From Cliona cf. orientalis (lineage: Eukaryota; Porifera; Demospongiae; Clionaida; Clionaidae), in the NCBI GenBank assembly GCA_963930775.1, contig OZ005696.1, forward strand, positions 5,456,001-5,520,000: 64,000 nucleotides of DNA, written 5' to 3'. A program made the position numbers and the translations under genes. Shown in pieces: positions 35,701 through 45,404 of the stretch (its first letter is position 1; each line of letters starts with the position of its first letter). The notes below the pieces were generated by a model. The model was not told where the DNA came from. It searched no databases and was given only the letters and a program-made list of their open reading frames with translations.

Positions 35701-38700
35701 GAGTGTACCCCTACACTCTTCTCTGCCTGCTTACTAACAGGCAAGAAAGAGTGTACCCCCACACTATTTCTCTCCCGAATCTAACTAATACTGGAAAGAA
35801 AGAGTGTACCCCTGCACTCTTTTCTGCCTGCTTATTAAATGGCAAGAAAGAGTGTACCCCCACACTATTTCTCTCCCGAATCTAACTAATACTGGAAAGA
35901 AAGAGTGTACCCCTGCACTCTTCTCTGCCTGCTTATTAACTGGCAAGAAAGAGTGTACCCCCACACTATTGCTCTCCTGGGTTTAAAACTAATACTGGAA
36001 AAGAAAGAGTGTACCCCGGCCTACACTCTTCTCTGCCTGCTTACTAACTGGCAAGAAAGAGTGTACCCCCACACTATTGCTTTCCCGACTATTACTAATA
36101 CTGGAAAGAAAGAGTGTACCCCTGCACTCTTCTCTGCCTGCTTACTAACTGGCAAGAAAGAGTATACCCCTACACTATTGCTCTCCTGACTATTACTAAT
36201 ACTGGAAAGAAAGAGTGTACCTCTGCACTCTTCTCTGCCCACCGTATTAACTGGCAAGAAAGAGTGTACCCCTGCACTCTTCTCTTTCCCGTTATACTGG
36301 CAGGAAAGAGTGTACCCCTACACTCAGTAATACGCGGGCTTTGACCTTTGTGTACCCCCACACTATTTTAACCCCCAATTTCCCGAGTAACACTGGCAGG
36401 AAAGAGTGTACCCCTACACTCTTTCCTGCCAGTTAACGCTGGAGTAAATCTTTGAATAGTGTAATATTGTACAGATCCCCTCTGGGGAGAGCCTGGGAGG
36501 CTTTGATCACGTGCGGACACTGATGACGCGTTCAGTGTCCATTGTGTCCACGTATGAGAGTCCAAAAGAACGAGAAAGAAGCCCGGATCAGCGTGCTAGT
36601 AGGCTTTTTGGAGTGCTCTACAGATGGCTCGATCGATGGACAAGACTGCCAGCCAACTTTTTGACACCTCGCGCTCTTGAATCTCTGAGAACGATCATCA
36701 TTGGATCATGGCAGCCAACTCACTGGCACTGTATGAGATTCAAGAGCGCCAGGCGTCAAAAAGTTGGCTGGAAGTCTTGTCCATCGATCGAGCCATCTGT
36801 AGAGCACTCCAAAAAGCCTACTAGCACTCTGATCTGGGCTTCTTTCTCGTTCTTTTGGACTCTCATACGTGGACACAATGGACACTGAACGTGACGCATC
36901 ATCAGTGTCCGCACGTGATCAAAGCCTCCCAGGCTCTCCCCCTCCATTCTCTCTGCACAATAATTTCGCGTAAATATAATCGCACGTATAAAATAAAGAG
37001 GAGGGGGAGAACCTGGGAACGAGGCTATCCTGACGTAGCTACGAAGGTGTAACCATCACACTGCATAGCTCAGGTTTGATTGTATGTCACAAAACAATAT
37101 AGTACTAATGTCGTTATAACCGTTTTATTCATGGGGTATCTTCTATTGTGCAGTGTGTCCTATCGGAACATACTCGTCCCCTGCCAATAGAAATTGCTCC
37201 ACTTGCCCGGATAACAGTGTCAGCACCATGGTTGGGCTACGTCAGTGTACTTGTAATCCAGGCTACTACAGAGCAGAGATTGGGGAGGAGGACCTGCCAT
37301 GTTCATGTAAGCTATAATATTATTATTATACTGTATGACATTAATTTATAACTAGAGCTCTGGAAAGCACATACCCCGGGTGCACGTTGCATAAAATGAG
37401 CAGATCAGAAAGCACATGGCCTGCAGTGCAGGCGTGGTCAACAAAATGCAGTACTTGCTATACTCGTTGGGCTTACCAAACGATTCGAAGCAAGATTTTT
37501 GATGGAAATGTCGTAATTATGAGTTGCTCAGATGTCCAGATATCCAGATCTGGCAGCAATGTTTGTGCTAACAGACGATGATAGTGACAGACAGACACAA
37601 ACTATCTATTAGCTACATTACCCCTTGGTAGCTACCTACTCAATCAAGTGTGTGCATCTAAATCCGACTAAATGGTATCTAACAACTTTAGATCCTACCA
37701 GGAGCGCATGATAAATAATGAAGAGGAGGAGGGGAAGGGAAGGAGCGCGAAGCGCCCACGCAGATAATCGAAATTTCAAATTTTTCCCACGGTAGTCGTA
37801 TTACTAATAATAGAGAAGCGCGCAACGCGCTAACCGGCTAGCCGCATCAGAGTGGGAGGGGCCGATACGAGCAGCTGATTCGGCAATGGCAAGGAAGGAG
37901 AAGGTGGTTGTTGCTGGCGAAGTGGGATTTGTTTCTATCAATTCATCAACTCCTGAAAAGCCAAGGGGTACGTACCTCCCTCTTCTAGAGACTCCACGGC
38001 GGTCTCCTCGCTTGGCTGCACTGAAACGAAAAAGGGAACAAAGTTGCCACGCCGATACGATGGCTACCTCTGGTAAGAAACCTCGATCTGATGCACCGAA
38101 GCCCCAGAGCTTGTCAACACCTACACGCGATGCAATACGAAGAGCTGTACGAGGTCGAGGCTGTACCAACTTACTGAATGAACTTCAACAAGTTGTAATC
38201 GATCAGTATCGGGACAAGAAAGTGGACGTGTCCATCACAACAGCCAAGGCTAACAACGAATTGCGACGCTACTTGGTGGTGAGCAGGAGGACAAAGGCTT
38301 TTGATGAAGATATGGGCCCTCATGACTCAATAAAGCTAGTTGTACAAGAGGATGGGAAGTACAAGCTGTCGTCACTCGATAAGTGTCTGGAAGAGGGCAT
38401 GGCTAAACTCCCCCTAGCAGGCAGTGATTTGTCACAAGCCATCGAAAGGCTCTGCAATGAGAAATGGATCGTTAGTCCTGGCATAAAACCATACTCAACA
38501 TACAAAAAAAGCATAGGATATGATCTGAAGAGAGTGGTGATGAGTGAATGGCCTCCAGACACTGCCCGGGATTATGAGTGCACTGTATTTTATGAAAAGT
38601 CAACAACACAGAAGACACCATTATGCAAGAAGTGTGTATCATTGAAGTGGCGTCTGTCCGCACGAAAGATGGAGCACGATCAATTAACGGATGAGCACAG

Positions 38701-41700
38701 GCGGCAAAGGCAGCAATCCAGTTCTACCGTCCCCTTTGATTTTCTAAGCCCAGAGAGTAAGTTATCTAATATGCGTAGAGAGATTGCAAACCTTCGATCA
38801 CAGGCCAAATGCAGTGCTGAGAAAATTGAACGAACATCAATGAATGATAAGCAAAATGATGAAGTATCAGAACTGGTCAACTCTATCGACAGCTCAGATC
38901 ATGGTCAGAGTGCACTGCAATCAATTTTTCAAGAGGCTGACAAAGCTGGAGAAGGCAAGGGTGATATATTTAGGGGTATATGGGAACAAGATGTTTCAGA
39001 TATGAAGCAGTTTTACCAAGACCAGAAACAAAATGGTGAATATATAGCATAGTAGATGCATGCAAATTAATATTGGGTATATTGTTACCTTTACCCATCT
39101 CTCTCTCTCTCTTCCCCCCCCCCCCCCCCCCCCCCCCCCCCACTCTCACATACTCCCCTGTTGTCACATATCTATGATAACACAGTTACCAGCAGATCAT
39201 CTAACCGCTGGTCTTCAATAACGATACGACTTGGTAAGTAGTGCAAGGCATGCAAGGGGTATGTTGGTACATGTATATTATTCTTTTATCATAATACATA
39301 CAATAATATTATAGCACTTGCTATCTATTCGAGAAGTCCAGCAGCATACCATGCTGTGCGTTCAATGGGAATCTTCCAACTGCCATGCGATAAAACTCTC
39401 CGTGGATATATGTACAAGCATGCTAGCTCGCCTGGGATAAGTGAAGAGCATTTGCTAGAAGTTGCAAAACGCTTTCGTGAATTCAAGTCTCAGCGAGTAT
39501 CAGAGGGCATGGCTCCACCTGTAGGAGAAGGTGTCTTAATCTTTGACGAGGTCAAGGTATATTACATTAATGTTGTCATAGTGTAGTTTTTAACAATAAA
39601 TTTTATTGTACTAGGTGCAGTCGCGAGTAGTATGGAATAGCGCTAATTCTGCTATTGTTGGATTTGCCATGTCATCTGACGATTTTACGTGCCTGCATGA
39701 TGTCTATGAAGGATTAGAGATCAATGACAAGTGCCAGAAGACATCATACGTTATACAATTTCTCTGGAGAGAATTGACATCGGATTTTGATGTCATTGGC
39801 CCCTATTTTACTTGCCCATCTACCATTGAGACACGTTTTTTACACTCTATTGTGACTCGCACAGTCCTTGCATTCTCTCAGTTTGGCTTTGGAGTACGGG
39901 CTCTGCTGTGCGATGGAGCAAGCACCAACCTATCCCTGTTGAAGCTACTATGTGGACACTGTAATGAATTGGATGATAATATTAAACCATGGTTTTCTTC
40001 ACCCTTTGATGGAAAAGAGGTTTTCTTGATTGTCTGCCCTTCACACCAGGTATGTGAACGGAATCTCCTGTTAATGCATAGCCCTCACATGAGACACACA
40101 CATACACACATACATACCATGCATGCACACACATACACGCACTCGCACACACACACACACACACACTTTGTTCTTCAATACAGTTAAAAAAACATGATAG
40201 CAGCACTGTACAGCTCCAGGGAGAAAGGTACCAAGGCCTTCAGACGAGGAGATGTCCACTTTGGATGGGATACAGTTGTCCGAGTATACAATGGTGACAT
40301 ATTTAGAGCTAAGCAGGGTGTAAGCAGATGCGTTCCTGGTTTAAGATATGCTCACATTGTCCGGGATTCTTGGACACGTCTCAATGTCTTGCCTGCCAAA
40401 ATAATGCAGGTAAAGTTATATCACTGTTATTTGTATTAAAAGTTTATTGTGCACATTACCATAGCAACCATACATGCTGTCTGCTATTAAAAAGATGGCG
40501 AGTTATAGGGATGAAGTAACTAAGAAGTGTCACTTGGAGGCAGCAAACTACCTGGAAGCATGCAACAAATTATTTGAGACTGGAATCTTGTCACATGAAA
40601 TGATCGACTCTCCTAGTTCTCCAGTGTTGCTGAACATGAAGCAAGGATTTGGCTACTTCCAGGACTGGCACCAGCAACTCAGTGGGAGTGATACAGGTAC
40701 TAATTATAGTAAAACTGTTGGATATTATTTAATTAACACCTCATACTGATTATGTGGAGTGTAGAGGTGAGGCTAAGGAGTCCACTTCAAAAAGATTTTC
40801 TGGCTTGGCAGGTAAATATTTACTATAATATTATACTACTTCTTGCTGTCATGCTATGTATACTTACATGCAACATTGTACTTCTATATTGCAGACATGG
40901 GATCTTTTGCAAATCATGTACAAGGGGTTCACAGGACTATGTCAGCACTTTCTGAACAATCATCCTGGATATTTTATCAGCCCTCTTCGCATCAATGGTA
41001 GTGCAGTGGAGACTATCTTCAGTTCTCTAAAATTCATTTCTGGGGGGAACTTGTCATCGATAAACTATCCTACCTCACTTGCAGCATTTGCCACCCAAAG
41101 AGACATGGCTAAGAATTCTTACTCAGAACCTGGGTACAGAAGTTAGTAACTATCTACCTTTTAAAGCACTAAACGTTTTGAGTTCATCTCTGAGACATTG
41201 TTCAACCTTTACAGCTTTTCCTGCCTTTTCCAGTTCAATTTCTTCTGTTGCAATCATGTACTCGTTCACTCTCGCATGAAAAACTTTCATACTAAATTCA
41301 TTAAAGAGCTTTTTTTCGCTTTCCTTCGAGATATCCGTAGAGACAGTGCACCTCTCAAACACTGCATGAAGTTCATGCACTATCACTTTCAAGTTCTTGC
41401 TTAGCTAGTTTGATCACCTGATCTCCATACTCTTGCCGCATGTCATCATTCACCTTAGATGCAACTTTCTCTACTAGTTGCCGGAGAAATGGTAACATTT
41501 TAGGTGATATCACATGAAGACCACCCTGTTTTAAGTCCTTAATCGGAGCTGGTAATTCATCCCAATGCTCTTGCTTTATTAGTTGATTTTCCAAAAATCT
41601 GAGCTCAAGTTGCACACAAGAATTCTTGGGTTCTATTTGTAACTTCCTTTTGTGCTTTTCAATCATGGAATGCACTGCAAACCCTCCATATCGGTAGAGA

Positions 41701-44700
41701 TTGATATCGTGTTCCTTTAGAGTGATAGTAGATTCACTACTAGCAGCAACGCATGAACCAGTAGCATCAGACTCTGTTGACAGGTTAGCTTTGTAGTCCA
41801 TAACTTGGTCAACCATTAAATCATACACAATGTAGCATAGTGTTGACACTAATATCCGTTCATCCTGGATATTCAGGGTGTAACCTGCTAGTGATGCTAC
41901 TTCAGTTACTTTTCACCACAGCTTATGTTGCTCTTGTCTGTCAGTACACAAGCATGCTGCAGAAGATCCCTGTTCATCATTTAATACTGTCAATAAAGTA
42001 ATTGTTAATGTTGACCATCCATTCCTGCTGAAAATAGGCGAAACGCTTCCCCTTCACGCACTCTTTATACATATCTATAAAAGATAGAATCATACCCATG
42101 ATGCATGCTATCAGATGCTCTTTGATGGCTGGGTTTTCACGATCGCATATCGCATAAACAAACTTACGTCGAGGCTCAGATAATTCCAAATGTAGCCCAG
42201 CTCGTAGTCGATCGAGAGCAGTTTCAACCACTGTACTGTAGTCACACTTCTCTAAGTCATCGATCATTCCTTTTCGTTGCTTGACTGTGAAGGGAGCCTT
42301 GGTTTTCTTGGCTTTCTTCATCCTTGGATGGCGCAGCTACACAATAGGCGTGGCCAATGCAGTCGCTTCGTGGATCGCGGACAGCGCTAGCTAGCTAGCG
42401 GCGCCCGCGCGCACGTGGAATGCATACGTTGGTCTGCGTCATAGATTTCTATTATTAGTAACACGACTACCGTGGGAAAAATTTGAAATTTCGATTATCT
42501 GCGTGGGCGCTTCGCGCTCCTTCCCTTCCCCTCCTCCTCTTCATTATTTATCATGCGCTCCTGATCCTACAGCAACAATATGCCCTGATTGTGATTATTG
42601 TACCCTCGTGAAAGAGGGCCCATGGGCGGTGCACCTTATTGGGTCAAGATTGGGGGCTGGGCCGATATTAGAGGTATCAGTATCGCATTTAGACAGAGCA
42701 CCCAGGTAAGTTACCCTTATACTGGGTCAAGATTGGGGGCTGGGCCGATATTCGAGGTATCAGTATCGCATTTAGACGTGAAAGAGCGCCCAGGTAAGTT
42801 ACCCATGCTATCTTCATAATTCGAATAGTAGCAGCGGCTACCATTGATTTCAGCCTTATTCAAGCACGATAGAGCGAGGGCGGCCGGCTATATAATATTA
42901 TACCACACCGATACTTCATCATAATAATATTATGTCGTTGACAACAGCTGTATTAAGTGGGCATGATTACGATTGCTATAATATAGCTGTACACGATCAT
43001 GCTGAAACGTGGCATAAAGCTAGCTAGGCTTAGTTTTATGGCTATTTGCCAGATTAGCTACTTATTGATCTACAATAGACTATTCAAAGTTCAGTCCTCT
43101 TAAACCAGCCATTTCAGCTGTATTTTCAAGGGCAGCTACACATGGGCGTATATTTGAGTAAATATTTGACCTTATAGGAAATTGATACCAAAGTGGGGGT
43201 GGGCTGATATGCCATAGTGGGCCCTCTTTTATGAGGGTACGGTATTATCCAACAAATCACACATTTACCACATGTACAGTACCTCCCCTACCACCAACAA
43301 GTATTTGTCTCAATGTCATGTTGGAGAACTCCATATTTGTGACCTGGAACCCTCCAGCAGCGTACCCGAATAATCGTCCCCTCACGTACAGTGTCTACAC
43401 TGCTCTTGATGGTGGGGAGAGATTCCCTGTGGTAGGAGGCATCATTAATGCTACAAACTACACCATCATGAGTGAGTCCTACTGTATCACGTGACATAAG
43501 CTAAATGTCATGACTTTCTGCAGTGTTGGATTATAATATAAATTAAAATTTAATGTAATAAAATCTGGAATATCGCATTGGTGAAAAAGTGGCTGGGCTT
43601 GATGAGATTTTCGGCTATACAATGTATCGCAGAAAAGTGTGCTCTTGTGGGCCATAGCGTAAAGTGCCAATTATCGACATATACCTGAACTTCGAACTTG
43701 AACCAAAAAGTAGGTTGTCACCAGGGGTATATACAAGTACCTAAAGTCTCTGATCTCATGGGGCTGCCAATAAAAATGCATCTGCAATGGCAATTTTAGT
43801 TTATAATTGCGAATGCCATGCAGTTATTGACGTTGGTATGTATTATCGGTACACCGTAAACTTACAATACAGTCATGCAATTGTTGTCACTTGGAGCTTT
43901 GTCATCTCAGTGCATGCAATCCAAGAGTAAGAAAATTATACAAAGAATACTAGTAGCTAGGTGCATAATCATAACCTCTAACTACTGAGGCAACTTCATG
44001 TTCATATGTGAGCTTGTTCATTCTTTATTGATTTTTCGAAGTTGGCAGAAGTGCCTCGGGAACGGCAGTGCCACACCATCGCGTCTTTACCCCTGTATTG
44101 AGAAAGTAAGATACTGTGAGAACACAAATGGAGCAAAACGTATCTTCAAAAGTCCAGAGAAGCGAGTCGTGATCGACCACGCAAAGTTATTGTCAGTAAA
44201 CGTGCCACACCCACTTGCCTGTACTAAGGCCCTATGTCGATAATCGATACCCGTATTTCCGATAGTAGGTACCTGTCGGTAATTGGCACTTTAAGTTTAT
44301 GCTATAGGAGTGTTTTTCCACATAAAAATTTCCTGTGAACTACGTGAAATTTTCACTGGATAAGAATTTCGCCAGGCCCAGCTATCTTTGAGAGCAGGTG
44401 ATGAAATTGGCAAAGATTTTCTCAAGGTGAAATTTCTATGTATATACACATAGCCTGATAAGGATTGGATTCTTTGAAGGGAGATCCTGCATGTCAACGT
44501 GAAAGTAGCAAAATCATTAATTTTCGTGTTTGGGAGGAAACAAGCTCAGATAGCATCTGCTGTTATCCATGCATCCTTTATGCCTAGTTGTATAGAAGAC
44601 TTTGGGTAGAAAGGGTATTCCCTTGCAAGTCTCCTTCCAGTCTGAATAATAAAGGAACGATTCCACAGTAAATCTTATAGCTGCCTCCAAGCATTATATT

Positions 44701-45404
44701 TCAGGACACATGTACACTCTTTCCTGCCTGTTAGTGTAGGCATGCATGGTCATCTAATTTTATATGAAATTTTGTCCACACCCTTGGGCCAATAGAGCTC
44801 ACACAAATAAGAAGTACACACTTAACAATAATTTTTACGGTTACGTAATGCATGTGGAACTAGAAGTTAAAACTTCGGCGCTTAGGCTAAGATAGTGCAT
44901 AATTATTTTTGTATGTAACTGATCCAAGTTTTATAAGAAGTGTGGTAGCTAATATTAATTTTTTATGACATTGCTATAGATCTTCTCCCAGGCAGGATGT
45001 ACACCGTGTTTGTTAGTACAGACACAAGCTTTACTGCTCAACTACCTGATGATTTGTTTTCCGTATTCTCTATCTCTGATCAGACAACTACCTCCGGCTC
45101 CAGTACTAAATCATTTTCATCAAGTGAAATTATAGTAGCAGCTACTATCCCATCTCTCGTTGCTCTGTTCCTTTTACTAACTTTGATCACTGTCATTATT
45201 GTGTTTGTTTATAAGCAACAGAACAATCATAAAAATAGTACTAAGGATAGAGCTTATTACAGCACAATAACCTTACCTTCGCCTCGGGATTTGAAAACTG
45301 AAGAAAATGTTGCCTATGACGTGGTCCACGGTGAATCTGCAAAGTCAAGTGATCTATCCTCTGAAGTTCAAAAGAATGTGGCATATGGTGTACACATTCA
45401 CTGA
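29703..45404 (+). CDS. Eph-like receptor without kinase, gene 2
   Basis: The exons 29703-29963, 30035-30665, 37154-37306, 43280-43471 and 44980-45404 (TGA) join in phase to 553 codons. Residues 1-22 are a signal peptide (LRVLLLACVISLAAG). The next 270 residues match the ephrin-binding domain of Eph receptors: LMDSWNYRNLLP, VCGFPAGPQSNWLL, QLINRT, CQRTFNTYVYET, then CKC. A CPIGTYSSP...CSTCP cysteine module follows, then one fibronectin III domain and a membrane helix at about 463-490. The 63-residue tail has DRAYYSTI, EENVAYDVV and KNVAYGV and then a stop; the donor site used in gene 1 after the helix is absent. It should bind a membrane ligand and signal only through partners that read the tyrosines. 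The kinase exons at 50913 could join it only by a splice not visible here. Confidence 0.76.
30666..33511. other. first large intron of gene 2, left part
   Basis: Noncoding. It contains a repeat family at 31095-31300 and its inverted copy at about 32590-32800, a C-rich run at 32994-33011, and many ATAATATTAT-type palindromes. No further exon of the receptor was recognised. Confidence 0.45.
31095..31300 (+). repeat. dispersed repeat, copy 1 of 3
   Basis: Shared stretches include CTGTTACCA, ACATACCTCATTT, the GTTCCAAA...CATAATTTGTG block and TTTC(T)CCGAAAA. A copy in the opposite orientation lies at about 32590-32800 and another at 49440-49660. The family has no coding capacity and its ends are not defined. 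Confidence 0.55.
33604..34492. repeat. inner inverted-repeat unit with GGACTGGACT arms
   Basis: Arms at 33604-33712 and 34391-34492 pair over about 100 bp: GGTAAGTATAAAACCTGG, then tandem TGGACT units, then ACGACCATTTCCAA. The TGGACTGGA units resemble the ends of the Mutator-like element at 55478-61845, so this may be a related nonautonomous element. Confidence 0.65.
34946..36458. repeat. 1.5-kb inverted minisatellite array
   Basis: Two head-to-head arrays of a unit of about 101 bp, built on AAGAGTGTACCCCTACACTC and a GCCTGCTTACTAACTGGCA stretch, form one palindrome. The left array is at about 34950-35520, the right at about 35588-36446, and the spacer between is about 70 bp. The outer edges pair through TTCAAAGATTTACTCCAGCG. 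Short open frames here repeat the same peptide (NWQERVYPHT-like) and are not genes. Similar ACAGTGTACCCC units occur in the MITE at 13277-13824 and near 44700. Confidence 0.85.
36484..36941. repeat. 460-bp snapback palindrome
   Basis: Arms of about 205 bp (36484-36688 and 36735-36941) are nearly identical when inverted, with a loop of about 45 bp. They include CACGTGCGGACACTGATGA and TTTTTGGAGTGCTCTACAGA. A decayed copy of the left arm, with its flank, lies at 52385-52710. Confidence 0.85.
37307..37698. other. gene 2 intron, left of the two-gene transposon
   Basis: About 390 bp without exon signal, ending in the ATCCTAC copy (37692-37698) that borders the next transposon. Confidence 0.5.
37886..41146 (+). 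CDS. P-element/THAP9-like transposase, eight exons
   Basis: The exons are 37886-39035, 39186-39233, 39315-39556, 39615-40049, 40184-40409, 40465-40696, 40765-40811 and 40895-41146 (TAG), about 875 residues. The first 380 residues are basic then helical, with a CKKC pair but no THAP zinc finger. Exons 2-3 read IRLALAIYSRSPAAYHAVRS and LPCDKTLRGYM, typical of the P-like core. A candidate first Asp is in LIFDEVKVQ; DGAS follows at the end of the next block, then CPSHQ|LKNMIAALYSS. The C-terminal block has SAVETIFSSLKFISGGN. Phase holds at all junctions except exon 5, where an A7 tract at 40186-40192 is one base too long; this is a frameshift or a homopolymer error. It should act on the 115-bp ends. 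Other RNase H-fold families are possible. Confidence 0.7.
39095..39141. repeat. (CT)n then poly-C tract
   Basis: A CTCTCTCTCT run passes into about 30 C in the first intron of the transposase gene; the base count in such a run is unreliable. Confidence 0.9.
40088..40167. repeat. (CA)n microsatellite in transposase intron
   Basis: An impure ACACAC repeat fills the intron between transposase exons 4 and 5. The open frames through it on both strands are low-complexity artefacts. Confidence 0.85.
41150..42321 (-). CDS. second gene of the two-gene transposon, unknown function
   Basis: The start MKKAKKTKAPF at 42321 opens a first exon down to about 41990, rich in basic and helical sequence (RKGMIDDLEKCDYSTVVETA, then CDRENPAIKEHLIACIMGM). 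A second block at about 41905-41373 reads EVASLAGYTLNIQDERILV, NLYRYGGFAVHSMIEKH and LPFLRQLVEKVASKVND. A third block at 41392-41150 (ELHAVFERCTVSTD, then ARVNEYMIATEEIELEKAG) overlaps the second in another frame, so a frameshift or unseen short intron separates them. The exon 1 to 2 junction is not resolved. No known domain is recognised. Position inside the inverted ends, and convergence with the transposase, imply a transposon-borne accessory protein or a captured host gene. Confidence 0.55.
42603..43237. mobile_element. mariner-like MITE with CCCTCGTGAAAGAGGGCCC ends
   Basis: The left end CCCTCGTGAAAGAGGGCCCA and the right end, inverted as CCCTCATAAAAGAGGGCCCA, are flanked by TA (42601-42602 and 43238-43239). 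It starts 40 bp from the right end of the two-gene transposon. The interior has a direct duplication at 42635-42804. Confidence 0.65.
42635..42804. repeat. 84-bp tandem duplication
   Basis: Two adjacent copies of a block beginning GGGTCAAGATTGGGGGCTGG and ending CAGGTAAGTTACCC lie inside the MITE. The copies differ at a few positions. Confidence 0.85.
43472..44979. other. gene 2 intron between FN3 halves
   Basis: No exon is seen. An inverted pair of about 19 bp (AAAGTGCCAATTATCGACA at 43661 and its inverse near 44285) probably marks another MITE of about 650 bp. The open frame at 43998-44243 inside it has no recognised domain. Confidence 0.4.

Larger units (their letters stand above)
33512..37027. 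mobile_element. 3.5-kb Mutator-type foldback element
   Basis: Ends of about 95 bp start TAGCCTCGTTCCCAGG and run through a TTATTTTATACGCGCGATTA block, repeated inverted at the right. The flanks TCCTGATGT (33503-33511) and TCCTGACGT (37028-37036) are a 9-bp duplication with one mismatch. It has no transposase. Almost the whole interior is inverted repeats: 33604-34492, about 34505-34935, 34946-36458 and 36484-36941. It lies in the first large intron of gene 2. Confidence 0.75.
37699..42563. mobile_element. 4.9-kb two-gene DNA transposon, P-element-like
   Basis: Inverted ends of about 115 bp (37699-37813 and 42450-42563) start CAGGAGCGCATGATAAATAA and run to CGGTAGTCGTATTACTAATA. The 7-bp flanks ATCCTAC (37692-37698 and 42564-42570) are identical. 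Inside, a plus-strand multi-exon transposase and a minus-strand second gene converge, their stop codons only 3 bp apart. The insertion lies in an intron of gene 2. The P-element assignment rests on transposase motifs and the near-8-bp duplication and is tentative. Confidence 0.8.

Noticed and set aside
34968..36361. Many overlapping open frames encoding NWQERVYPHT / KKECTPALF repeats
   Set aside because: They are the six-frame reading of the inverted minisatellite; the peptide period equals the DNA unit and both strands are open equally.
34946..36458. CRISPR-like regular repeat array
   Set aside because: Spacers are themselves repeated, the array inverts at its middle, and the host is clearly eukaryotic.
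40071..40259. Cysteine/valine-rich minus-strand open frames
   Set aside because: Low-complexity reading of the CA microsatellite in a transposase intron.
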